Shown here piece by piece: positions 21,198-31,436 of a stretch of DNA of 31,486 bases. The notes beneath the pieces were generated by a model, which did no database searches, was not told the DNA's origin, and was given only the letters and a program-made list of their open reading frames with translations. Position numbers and translations under genes: made by a program. The first letter of the stretch is position 1, and each line of letters starts with the position of its first letter. Origin of the DNA: Gnetum montanum (taxonomy: Eukaryota; Streptophyta; Gnetopsida; Gnetales; Gnetaceae); assembly GCA_015680685.1 (NCBI GenBank), contig MNCI01037843.1, forward strand, positions 167,969-199,454. The letters run 5' to 3'.

Positions 21198-21774
21198 CCT
21201 CCTAAAAACCTTACCCGCAAATTTCCCAGCATTTACGCTATTGAGCATCTACGCTACCGACCACAATCATTCCTGCTAATTTAAAGACATTCCAGCGTTT
21301 ACGCTGCTCCGTCCGCAAACTGTCCAGCGTATACGCTGATCAGTGTTTACGCTGTGTCTGTTATAGTTTTCCCTGCAACATCCATTACGTTTCATGCTGC
21401 AGACTTTGCTTACGCCCTACATAAATTTTACGCTGCATATTTTACGCCATAAACTTGTTGATGCTATACCCTTTTACGCCATAGACTTCATCTACGCTGT
21501 ACACCAACTTTGTCCCTGCTATTCTTTATGATCTAGATTTTTTTTACGCTGTATCCTGTTTTTACGCTGCACCCTTTTACGCTGTGCCCTGACGCTGTAC
21601 ACGCTATCTAGCGTATACGCTGAACCACTTACGTCGTAGACTCGTCTACGCCGACCATATACGCTACGTACATATACGCTGTATATGCTGTTAGCTGAAG
21701 CGTATACGTTGTACGCTGCACAGTACATTAATTTCACATTTCTAGACTGTGTCGTATATCCTCAACCAATCATT
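21198..21774 (+). repeat. Leader of element B, rich in TACGC words
   Basis: The untranslated leader between PBS and gag contains about twenty copies of TTTACGCTG, TATACGCTG, TTTACGCC and close variants at irregular spacing of roughly 15-35 bases, including the 12-base palindrome AGCGTATACGCT at 21610-21621. No reading frame is supported. Similar repeats are in the LTR and in intron 1 of the antisense gene. Confidence 0.7.
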
Positions 21775-24155
21775 ATGAATCCCGTAAACACCACTGCCGC
21801 CACTACTCAACTCACCAACATTATGGACACCACAGTGGTCCAACAGCCTGTCGTGCAACACCCGGGAGTACAACCCACAGCGGGGCCCCGCTGGTCCCTA
21901 AGGTTGCAAGGGAGAGACCTGGCCTCTAACATTATAACCCAGGATCAGTATAATTTCATATGTATCAAGATACAAGCTGGCCTGGCTGTAGACCAAGCTG
22001 AAATGGAGGTAAAGAGGCAGTTTGAACTCTTTTACAGGGGGGGACGCGAGTTCATCCCTTCCCCGTATGATGTAATCCCTGTTCCGGAGTAGTATTCGGA
22101 GCTCATCACACAGCTCCTCCTGCAAAGGAGCCACTCGTTGGATCAGCCTGTGCTAGAGCCCCAACTAGAGGAAGAGGACGAATTCGCTGCTCAATCTGAA
22201 AAAGAGGATTCTTACCACACTCTGAGCCCGCAAGTACATGTTAACCCCATTTTTCATCCCGGTACAGGGGAAATCATGCCCCTCTAGCATCTCAGGTTCA
22301 CCCAGGCCCAAGCACCACCACCAGAAACATCAGCACTAGTGCATATTCTTCCCCCGAGTGACCCCCAACCTAATACCTTCCCTCTCGCAATCATCCCTGC
22401 TACAGCTACAGGCTCGTCCTCACAAGCACCGCCCCCTCACGACAACATGGGAGTGACATTCCCACCTCGAGTGATAGGGATGCCACATGTAATACCAGCC
22501 TCCATGTCCACTCACTACATCCCTTACATTCAAACGCATGTAGCCCCCTCGACCGCCATAACCCAACAAGGGGTCCCTACACACAACGCGGCTGGGCAAT
22601 GGCCAACGATGGGTGTGCCGTCACACCAACCCTCTCACCACAATGCGCCATCTCACACATTTCCACATGTTAACATTCCCCAAATACGACCACAATCGCA
22701 GCAGCAACAACCCCCCATATATAATGTATCATCCTTAATGCCACATGCTATTCACCTTCCACAAACACAACCGTCGACCGTGCAGCTTTCGGCCTTTCAA
22801 CCCACGACTCAACAGTCTAACTTGTATACAGCCCCACACCCCCAGCTCGTTGCTTCACCGAGTGCTCAAGACTGGGCATACGCCAAAAAATTGATGCAAG
22901 AATTAACTAACGAGGTAAAACACCTCAAAACAGCTGTCGACGGGGAGTTGAAGGTAGTGGACTTCTACCACAATGACCCCATCAGCTCTTCTGTCCCACC
23001 CTTAACCTTGCCCAAAGGCATCTCCTTACCAACACTAACCAAATACAACGGGGAGACAGACCCCAACGCTCACTTAATAACATTTAGGTTAGAATGCGCG
23101 CTACTCCAGGCATGTCCCCATGCCATTCTCCGAATGTTCCCCATGTCCCTCGCGGGAAGAGCACTTGATTGGTATTGGGCTCTGCCAAGGAATTCCATCT
23201 TCTCCTTGGAAGACTTATTACACTAGTTTGTGACCAGGTTCAAGTACAACTTGAAACCCAAGGCCACATTGGATAGCCTCATATAGGTCAAGCAAGCACC
23301 GCTTGAACCTGTACAGAAATTTATTCAGAGGTGGAGCGCCGCTCTCAACGAGTTGCATGAGCCGATCTCCCAGACATACTTGCTCACAATTCTAAAGGGA
23401 GATGTTAATGATTTCTTTAAATCTAAGCTGTACTACCTTAACGCGCGTAATCTTAACCAGGCTTTTGTATAAATCAAAAATATAGAAGAGGCCGCTCAAA
23501 ATAGCCACGACCCTACATACTTAGCCTTCAAAAATCAACACACTAAAAAGGATAAAGAGAAAGCTAAGACAACCATAGCAGCAATAGCAGGTGTGCAACA
23601 AGCAAACATGACACACCAAAATAAACCATCCGTAGCCCCTACTAACTATAATAAACCAATTCTCACAATCGTGTCGGAATCATCATCATTGCAAAACCCA
23701 ACAACAAACCGTACGCGAAATTTCGAGAGGAAAGAACCCTCTCAATATACGCCTTTGCCAATGAAGCCCTCCCAGCTCTTTGATCAACTCCTGAAGGCTG
23801 GGTTGATGAAACATAAACAGTTATCCCCTGCGGCCATCCAGAGACATGACCGGTTCTGTCAACTCGTTTAAAACCCAAGCTTAGCAACGCCGGATGAGCC
23901 TCCCGTACCCAAAGGCTTCAGAATGGATCACTTTTGCGACTACCATCAATGAAACGGGCACGGTACGGATTACTATTTCACCTTGAAGCAGGATATTCAA
24001 CGAATGATCGATGAAGGCCAAATCACTTTTGATGAGGCCAACCCAATCCAACCACAGAATCAGGCTATGGGGGTGTATAAAGACCCCCTGAACACCAAAG
24101 AGGTGCCGTATGTCATCAATACAATCTACCTTGATGATGATTCTGATACACCCNT
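21775..24155 (+). pseudogene. Gag polyprotein of element B, broken by stops
   Basis: The start is the ATG at 21775, the first in the long frame after the PBS. One frame runs to 24153 with stops at 22090, 22285, 23224 and 23284 (TAG), 23470 and 23869 (TAA) and 23950 (TGA). N-terminal region: YNFICIKIQAG, FELFYRGGREFIPSP. A Pro/Gln-rich linker of about 200 residues follows. Capsid-like domain from about 22930: VVDFYHNDPISSSVPP, LTKYNGETDPNAHLITF, SLAGRALDWYWALP, VTRFKYNLKPK, PVQKFIQRWSAALNE. A knuckle-like motif near 23925 reads DHFCDYHQ, then NGHGTDYYFTLK, with the last Cys replaced by Tyr, followed by QRMIDEGQI. The TAG at 23224 is at the same place as a TAG in element A (F.KYNLKP region). 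An N at 24154 coincides with a frame change. Confidence 0.88.
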
Positions 24156-24850
24156 AATACACCCAATATTACCACTTTCTATCCCCAATATAAACAGGAA
24201 ACACCTAATAGGTCGTTCGTAATTCAGATTCTTCCCGCCGTGTCCACGCCCACGCCTCAACCACCACCTGCCCCCCAGTAGCCATATGTCGTCCGAGTAT
24301 CCTCAGCTGTACCCACATCTAACACCATGACACGCGACAAACCATACGTGGTGCGTGTCCCTCCCTTCATTCCCTCAAATGCACCAACCCCATCTGCTCG
24401 GCCTGCCCCTTTCGTAGTCCAAGTACCACCAGCTGTCGCAACAGCGGAAGTACAACCTCTGCCAAAACCAACCCCGTATGTCGGTAGGATACCCGAAAGT
24501 CCTAATGATTACCAAGCCTCCACCTCACAAACACAAGGCAAACCCAGCCCCTACGTCATTAGGGTACCTGGCTAGCCTTCTGACCAATCACATCCGACTG
24601 TCCAACCACAACTCCGCCCAGCTCCATATGTGGTAAGAATCCCAGGGCAGCCTGAGGCTTCAAGACCAGTCCCACCTCCACGCCACACACGAGAACGCCT
24701 AGCAGACAGGCTTACACGTGAGCGTGTGGAGAAGGAACGCCAACGACTAGTCATGGGGCCACCTAAGCCCACTCCACTTAACGCCATACCCATGACGCCA
24801 CCTAACAACTAGCCAAACGTAGGCAACGAGGGTGAACCGTCAAAAAAACA
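24156..24850 (+). pseudogene. Gag C-terminal linker with repeated PYVVRVP motifs, element B
   Basis: After the N at 24154 the frame shifts and stays open except for TAG stops at 24278, 24573 and 24810. It encodes a proline-rich linker with at least six copies of a short motif: PYVVRVSS, PYVVRVPP, PFVVQVPP, PYVGRIPE, PYVIRVPG and PYVVRIPG, 20-35 residues apart. A highly charged stretch follows (RERLADRLTRERVEKERQRL), then the protease region. Element A has the same motif as PFVLRVPP, PFVLRVLS and PFVIRVPK. I do not recognise it from other retroelements. Confidence 0.75.
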
Positions 24851-25988
24851 TGAACCATCTAAAACAACAGCGTCGGGCAAACGTGACAAATCACTGAAAC
24901 ATGAAATAAAACTATTGGGCCCAATGGGCCCAGTCACCGCCAACGCAAATACCCCCAATAGTAGAGACTTAGCAACGACCTTGACACAAGTCACCCAAGC
25001 ATTGAAGCAAAAGAACACTTCGCTGAGCTTGTATGACTTGGTGCTAACATCCCAAACACATCGAGAAGCTCTAGTACGCATGTTAACATCGATCCCAGTA
25101 AGCGAGGACTTACCCCCAAACGAACCCGCCATTCATGCGGTAATGTACTCGTCTCACGAGACCACTCCTAAACCCTTGAGCTTCCATGATGACAACATTA
25201 AGGTGGACAAGAAAACATGGGAAATAAAAATAGCCCCCATGTTCATAATGATACGCATAAACCAGTTCAGGATACATAGGGTCCACGTAGACGATGGAGC
25301 TGCCGCAAACGTAGTACCGTACCCCATCATTGAGCAAGTAGGGCTTACTGAATTAATCAAACCGACCGCAACTACCTGTTTAAAATCATTCAGTGGTTCA
25401 CGCGTAATGGTCAAAGGCACAGTGACCTTAGACTTCATAGCGGGGGACCAATTTCCCACGTTTGCCGATTTCCTAGTGGTCGATGAAATGCCAGGATTCA
25501 ACTTAATATTAGGAAGACCCTGGTTGGCCCAACTAAGAGCAGTCTCCTCCCCTATACACCAAGAGATTCACCTGCCTTATGAAGGCGGTGAAATCATCAT
25601 ACACAGGGAAGCCGCTACGCCTATAATCTCATCACATGTGGACATGGACCAAGGCTCGGAGGTCGAGCTTGAAGAGCCTAAACGAAACGATAAAAATGCG
25701 CAACAAATGGTAAGCAGTAAGCCTTTAAACATGGAACAAGACCCACCTAAAATAGAAATGCCTGCGTCTGACACTGTACATACAACTTCTCAAGTGGAAA
25801 CTCACATAGAAATCATGCCAACTACCGAAACATCTGAAAACATTGACACAGGAACCACTCCGCCAGATGTCCCTTGGGCTAAGTTACCATTCAATGTGAT
25901 CAGCAAGGGGGATGCTGAATACAAAATCATACCAGCTGATACAGCGCCTGACATAAAAATAAAAAGAATCAAAAAACTACTAAAATAA
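24851..25988 (+). CDS. Retropepsin (aspartic protease) region of element B
   Basis: An open frame of 357 residues from the ATG at 24915 to TAA at 25986-25988 continues the gag frame, so the ATG is probably internal and the protein part of a gag-pro polyprotein. A helical segment (TLTQVTQALKQKNTSLSLYD, REALVRMLTSIPVSEDLPP) precedes the protease. The protease has RIHRVHVDDGAAANVVPY with the active-site DDGA, then GDQFPTFADFLVVDEMPGFN and LILGRPWLAQLRAVSSPIHQ, the usual end of Tat retropepsins. A tail of about 120 residues ends in LPFNVISKGDAEYKI and a Lys-rich terminus, also seen in A and C. It would cleave the polyprotein in the particle. It is the only retroelement domain in the window without a visible lesion. 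Confidence 0.9.
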
Positions 25989-26477
25989 TACCATCGCCAC
26001 TGTCTGAAATGACGCTAAACTACCATTAGTTCGACATGACGTTAAACTATAACAAAATGTATATATATATTAAAACTACTCGTTAAACTATCATGTTCGC
26101 AACGACATAAAACTAGCCATGATCAACGACGATCGGTCAACAGAAAAATCCGCCTGTGTCACTCGAAATATCCCTCGTCTACGACTGGGGCCCAAAATGG
26201 CCTTAAACTAGTTCATGCACTTATGCTTCATTTTCCTTTTTGTTTAGCATTTATGATTACATCTCTGCATTACATTTAAAACAAAAAAAAATGAGCCAAA
26301 ACATTTTACATTGTCGTGTCGTGTTTACAATTAAATTCAAAATCAACAAAAATTTTCTTACATGCAATGTTGTACAATTACAAGTGTCAACTATTTTCGT
26401 CCATCTCAAAATTTTCAAGTTACAATTCCCATATAAATCTGAGTCAAAAAAACAACAAAAACTTAAAAATTAAAACG
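25989..26477 (+). repeat. TTAAACTA motif cluster and AT-rich convergent spacer, element B
   Basis: This lies between the protease stop and the convergent stop of the antisense gene. Copies of the family motif are GAAATGACGCTAAACTA (about 26007-26023), CGACATGACGTTAAACTA, CTCGTTAAACTA, CGACATAAAACTA and AAAATGGCCTTAAACTA (about 26194-26210). The first matches the 27-bp unit of element C closely. From 26225 the sequence is AT-rich and is probably the 3' untranslated part of the antisense gene. Nothing else is seen. Confidence 0.65.
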
Positions 26478-26910
26478 CTAAACATCCGGGACGAGAGGGT
26501 TGTCCCCTTTAAATCCACCAACATCAGGGGCCCCTCCTCCACTGGGGCTAGCTTCTTGGGCATCATCGCCACCTTCGTCCTGAAAATACCAAAAAGAAAC
26601 AACCAACATAAGAATAAGCGAATGTCAAAATTTTAAACATTATTCAATAAATTAACTTCATAAGGACAAAACGCTTACCATAGGAGATCCCCCTAAGCCG
26701 AATTCCAACCAACGAAGGATTTCATCCTCTAAAACGCTGGCCCAATCTGTCCCATCAAGGCCTAAGTCGACGTCTACCAAAGTCTTTCCTTTGTCGACAG
26801 CCGACTAGGTAGGACGTTTCAGAGGGAACTCGCCCACCGACACTTCCCCAGAAGCAGTTGTGATCACCCTTGTAGGTGACTCCATTTCCACAGTTGTATT
26901 TTGAGCAAAN

Positions 26911-27150
26911 GTTATGGACCTATAGGCATTTCATTGAGCAGTTGTGGCTACAGATTCAGGCAAAAGAAAAGGAAGTCTCTGAATTTTCAGTGGAACGTGA
27001 TGATCTGAAGGCTCGGTACGAGTTNTTTGGCAGTGGCAAACTCGTACCGAGCCTTCAGATCATCACGTTCCACTGAAAATTCAGAGACTTCCTTTTCTTT
27101 TGCCTGAATCTGTAGCCACAACTGCTCAATGAAATGCCTATAGGTCCATA
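26911..27150. repeat. Inverted duplication between single Ns (likely artefact)
   Basis: The 114 bases between the Ns at 26910 and 27025 are the reverse complement of 27030-27150 nearly base for base, both containing a stretch of exon 7 of the antisense gene (the coiled-coil segment). An N-bounded short hairpin in an exon is best explained by a misplaced, flipped contig. Confidence 0.75.
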
Positions 27151-29948
27151 ATGACTTAGCGTTGTGCACAAGGCCTTATGCAACTCCCTCGTAAACAGGC
27201 CTTAGCACCTGTTCCACTTCTGGGGAAAGTGTGGTTAAAATTTCTATGCTAATGCTTTCAGAGGGATCCCATCTCAATTTAGCGCCTACCCACGTGAAAA
27301 ATACAAATGTTAAGACAATATAAACAAGATGTGAAACTCCAAACCTCTAAATGATTTATACCTATATCAGGGTGGGCCTCCTGGATCCGTTCAACAACTT
27401 CCTTCGCGATTCCAGCCATAAAATCCATCTTACTTGGCATTTCTGTCCAAGTAAGTGGCTCACGGGTACAGGATGAACTAACCTACGCGGTCCTCTCAAG
27501 ATGAAACGTTTTTATGGGTACGTCCAATCGCATCGTCCTGGTCTCGTTGCCTTCATCTAAATAAGATAAAAACACGAAAATAAAATACCATAGGAATGAC
27601 AATTGATCAAGCAATTCAAAACGAAATAAAAAGGAAAATGTACCATGATCCTTGTCACCCTCCTGGGGGGTAACCCAAATCCAGCTTTCCCTTAAGGAAG
27701 CTGCTGAACATTTGGTTGACAGCGTCTTGATCATCCAACGGGTCGGTTTCAATGGTATTTTCCTTTAACTCCTCCGTTCCTCCGCCCTGGCTCTTCTCTA
27801 TGTTTTCCTCCTCGTTATTCTTCTCTGTGTTGGTCTCCTCCTCCTTGATGATAGTCTCTAAAGCCTGCTTCCTCACTTTTTTAAAATCAAGCCAAAAATA
27901 TCAATGACACGTAAGCGATTGAAGTAAAAGTTATAAATAAAACGAAAATGATAAAGCAATAAGTGGGCGAGGTCCGCTTACCAGGCATCTTGAAGCATAT
28001 GCGCTTCACGCGTGGCTGGTTCACATCGGAGACTTCCTCAGTCGCACGTTCAAGCCTTTTTAGCTTTACTTGGCTTGGCCAGCGGTCTCCTTGATGACTT
28101 GTTCTGCCCTTCTAGCGGTGTAGGGTACATCGTCTGGCTCCAATCCCAAACTGTCACGTGTGTGGATTGAAGCACCAGATGATCCCCCTGTAGTAATAGA
28201 AACGGATTCATCAATGCCTTCAGGTACATCTTGGGATTTAGCTGTCTCAAACAAGTGATTGATCCACGGGTGGGATAGTTGACCCTGATCCCGCAGAACA
28301 AACTTGTTGTCTACACGAACTACTAGGAACTCGGCAAAACGACGAAGGTAACCGACGAAGAACGCAAAGGTGAAGTGGGATTGCGCCTCGACATTCGAAC
28401 GCAACCACACTATCTCCTTGTGCATGCCCAACAACAAAAATTGGGCCTAGTTATATCGCATGCCCGTTTCCAAGATAGTTCGCATGACACGAACAGCCTC
28501 AACCCCAAGACTCTTCACCTAGGAAAGGATTTTAGGGAATACCCGTACCCTGAACAAGGGATATAATTTGTTCACTTCCACAACTTTTGCTTTCCCCTGC
28601 ATCGGGAATCCCTTGGCACCCTTGGCCACGCCTAGCCAATCTTCCAACTCACGAACCATCTGGAGCTCTTTATGAGCTCTGTCTAATACTACATTTAAGC
28701 CATCTACCGGTACGCTAAATAAGTTTGAAAAGAACTCAGGCGATAGATGAAAAACTACCTTGACACCCTTAATCCGAGTGTTGTAGTATGAGACAGACTC
28801 ATTAAAAGAATCCATGATCCCAATCATCTCCCCTATGGATATGTCAAGACTCGGGGTCATAAAGAGCTCCATGAGGCCGGCATTATCCAGGCAACGAACG
28901 ATGGATGGTGGAATGTGTCTATGCAACCATTTTTGAGCCTTAGTCACCTCCCCGAACTTCATCGACAAGGTAGTCTCGGTTCGTCCAGTTGTCACCGGAT
29001 CCCCACTAGGAGGTACATCAACTATAAAAGCAATTTAAAATGGTCATATCAGCGTAACTCCAAATAGTTGGACCAACTCACTAACATATCTAGGAAATTT
29101 TATCATTTACCGTTAGTGGTGGATTTAGATGTGCTGCCAGAGTCATGAGGGAAGACTAGCCCATTGTCAAACCAATCTTCATGAAGCTACCCACGAGCTT
29201 TGCACATCACAAACGCTCCGGAGAACTGCTTATGAAAATGGACGATCACTCCCTTCGTTTGACCCAATACAGTTCCACGAAGGGTGGGGCCCATCATGAA
29301 TGCCTCCAGGGCAGTGCAAGCAAGAGCTAGTCCTTCATCCTCAACGTATGTCCCATCCGGGTTGGCCTTCGGCCTGTAAACAAATAAACGTCAAAACAAG
29401 AAACAAACACCAAACGGCGAAAGAAAACAATAAACTTAAATAGTCCTACCTGTCCACTCGGTACACTGTGCCGGGAGGATTCTTGAACAATGTGTGCGCG
29501 TGAGAAGCTATGAACAGAGTATTGTTGAGGTAGTCTAACCCTCGCAGCAATAGTGCCCGCACACGTGTTAATGGGCGTGTTGACCTAGGCCCGTGGGTAG
29601 AACCATCCTCGTTAACAAGTGGCCCCTCGTCAATGTCTTCTATGAAGACCATGACACCCTTTGCAGCTCCCGGCAGCATTGCCTCAAGCACGCTCCGTGC
29701 AATCACTTCACTAAAGTTCGACCAGATGGCCACCTCGAAATTGTCTAACATGAAGGCCAGAAATTCACATGCGCCTTCCCTGAACTAAACCCCGTTGTTA
29801 TCCACAGTTAGATCCGGGGAAGGCTCCTCAGCCTCAACGGGGCCAACCCATGTTAACACCCCGACAAGCTCAACAACGAGGAGGAAGCGCTTACTGTCCC
29901 TGAAAGCAATCAAGACGCCACGATAAATTAGCCATGCTTCAAAACAGC

Positions 29949-30696
29949 CTGAAAAGCAAGAGTTTACATCATGAATCGACACTTAAAATCTAAAAATTTA
30001 CTAACTATTTACACTTAGTGTATATGCCCCATAAACTAGCGTATACGCTAGCGAAACTGTTTACGCTTAGCGTAATACGCTACTTTACTCAGCGTATACG
30101 CCAACAATGAACTGTTTTACACTTAGTGTATACGCCCCATAAACCAGCGTATATGTCGGTGAAACTGTTTACGCTTAACGTAATACCCTGCTTAACTCAG
30201 CGTATACGCCGACAATGAATTGTTTTACGCTCAGCGTATACGCCGAAGAAACCCTCAGCGTATGCGCCCAAGTTCGCTTTCAGTGTAAACAATCTACACC
30301 GACACGGAACAAACAAGTTTACGCCAGAAACATGAAAAACAAGTCTACGCTGTAAAGACAACTACGCACGCACAGCGTATACGCTGAACAAACGGTGTAT
30401 ACGTCATCACAGTAAACAAGATTTACACTGATAGAACAAACAAATCATGCTGACAAAACTTCGTGCATAGAGAACTCATGACGCCGTGGCTTACGTTGAC
30501 ATAATAGTGCAGGAAAAATGCTTACGCTGATAAAACTGATTACGCCCTGACAGTCTACGCTAACCCGACTTCACGCTATGAAGTTACGCTCGGCGTATAC
30601 GCCGAAAACCCTCTACGCTCGGCGTATACGCCGAGACTGTCTACGCTGAAATAGAGAAGCAATGAAATAATAACAGAGGCAAGGATCAGAGCCTAC
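29949..30696 (-). other. Intron 1 of the antisense gene, TACGC-rich
   Basis: The donor is CCCACAG then GTAGGC, the acceptor TTGCTTTTCAG then GCTG. At 748 bp it is seven to ten times longer than the other introns. It is filled with AGCGTA/TACGCT words in both orientations, including palindromes AGCGTATACGCT (30038-30049 and 30374-30385) and GGCGTATACGCC (30592-30603 and 30621-30632), like the LTR and leader of the same element. The phase does not carry cleanly into exon 2, so the donor may be wrong or exon 1 has an indel. Confidence 0.6.
30008..30265. repeat. 108-bp tandem repeat in intron 1
   Basis: Unit 1 (30008-30115) and unit 2 (30116-30223) start TTTACACTTAGTGTATA and are about 90% identical. 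A partial third unit starts TTTACGCTCAGCGTATACG at 30224. Each holds several AGCGTA/TACGC words, and many of the differences are CG versus TG or CA. Confidence 0.85.
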
Positions 30697-31087
30697 CTGT
30701 GGGATGTCACAGGCTGTGACGGGATCCTTGGCCGGGGCAGGCACTGCAGCATGGCTTCAGTCTCCTCCGCAAAGGTCAAGTCGGGACCCTTCCTCCCCTG
30801 GCCTTCCACTTCTTTTCCTTTGCCCTTCTCGGCCTCCTTTACGCTGATTGCACAAGTTTACGCTGAAGAAAAGAACTGTCTACGCTGGCGCCTGAAATTC
30901 TACACTCCGCTTCTATGCTGGGGTTTAGTGTTGGGCGTCTACGCTAAGGGTTACTCTTCGGCGTCTACACCCATGAGCAAGTTTACGCTTACGCCAGGGC
31001 GTGATAGTTTACGCTTACGCTTTAACAGTTTACGCTTTATCGCTTATGCTCACGATTCAAAGTAAGAAACAAATGAAACCCCCCCCC

Positions 31088-31096
31088 CTTTTTATA
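31088..31096 (-). promoter_or_regulatory. TATA box of the antisense gene
   Basis: The minus strand reads GCTATAAAAAGG followed by a run of ten Gs in total. Predicted transcription starts near 31060 and runs leftward through a TACGC-rich 5' region into exon 1. It lies 380 bases left of the pol ATG, so antisense transcription diverges from pol. Confidence 0.6.
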
Positions 31097-31301
31097 GCGC
31101 TCCGCTGACGCTGCTGCCGTCACTTACACCGCCGTTGCTCCTTTTTGCCACTTTCTGCCTTTTTGCTTATTTCTCGCCAAAATTTACCCAAAAAAAATAT
31201 AAATAAAAAATAATAAAGAAACAAAAATTTCGACATCCAGTGCCCCCATGAGCTCCATTTTGCATATTTACGCCGAATAGTCCAACGTAAACCCGATACG
31301 G

Positions 31302-31352
31302 CCCGGTAAGGCCTTAAACTGCCGTTACAACCCGGTAAGGCCTTAAACTGCC
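31302..31352 (+). repeat. Second TTAAACT motif cluster, element B
   Basis: Two copies of CCCGGTAAGGCCTTAAACTG with one mismatch-free 20-base core at about 31302 and 31331, 29 bases apart, sit between the antisense promoter and pol. Together with the cluster at 26007-26210 they flank the antisense gene. Confidence 0.7.
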
Positions 31353-31436
31353 ATGTGTCCTGGTGTGACGGTAATCCACCATTATACATGTACACATAGT
31401 TTAAAATCACCAAAAGACACAAAACGATACCCCTTT

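Larger units (their letters stand above)
26478..30860 (-). pseudogene. Multi-exon antisense gene of element B, unknown function
   Basis: Not recognised. Exons on the minus strand: about 30860-30697, 29948-29450, 29373-29111, 29021-27982, 27875-27644, 27556-27362, 27285-26679 and 26579-26478 (stop TAG). All seven introns are GT-AG; six are 76-106 bp and the first is 748 bp. From exon 2 to exon 8 the codon phases agree at every junction if two one-base indels are allowed (near 28050 and in a C6 run near 27665). The protein would be about 900 residues: a globular part (ALLLRGLDYLNNTLF; LALACTALEAFMMGPTLRG; MDSFNESVSYYNTRIKGVKV; FHLSPEFFSNLFSVPVDGL), a Glu-rich stretch, a coiled-coil-like segment (EQLWLQIQAKEKEVSEF) and an acidic Gly-rich end. 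In-frame stops are six TAG and one TAA. The start codon and the phase from exon 1 are not resolved. Additional ORFs, some antisense, are known in Tat elements; this one lies before pol. Confidence 0.75.

Noticed and set aside
24572-25132. Minus-strand frames opposite gag-pro of element B
   Set aside because: They are shadows of the conserved plus-strand protease polyprotein, which matches elements A and C.
27483-27752. Continuous 89-residue minus-strand frame
   Set aside because: It reads through intron 5 of the antisense gene; the spliced version keeps phase with the neighbouring exons and the middle part is AT-rich intron.
21775-29300. Alternative genetic code or programmed UAG readthrough
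   Set aside because: TAA and TGA stops and frameshifts also occur, and other disrupted elements in the window show the same transitions, so decay of methylated DNA explains the pattern better.
30751-31065. Plus-strand frame of 104 residues
   Set aside because: It overlaps exon 1 and the 5' region of the antisense gene on the other strand; its composition reflects the TACGC repeats.
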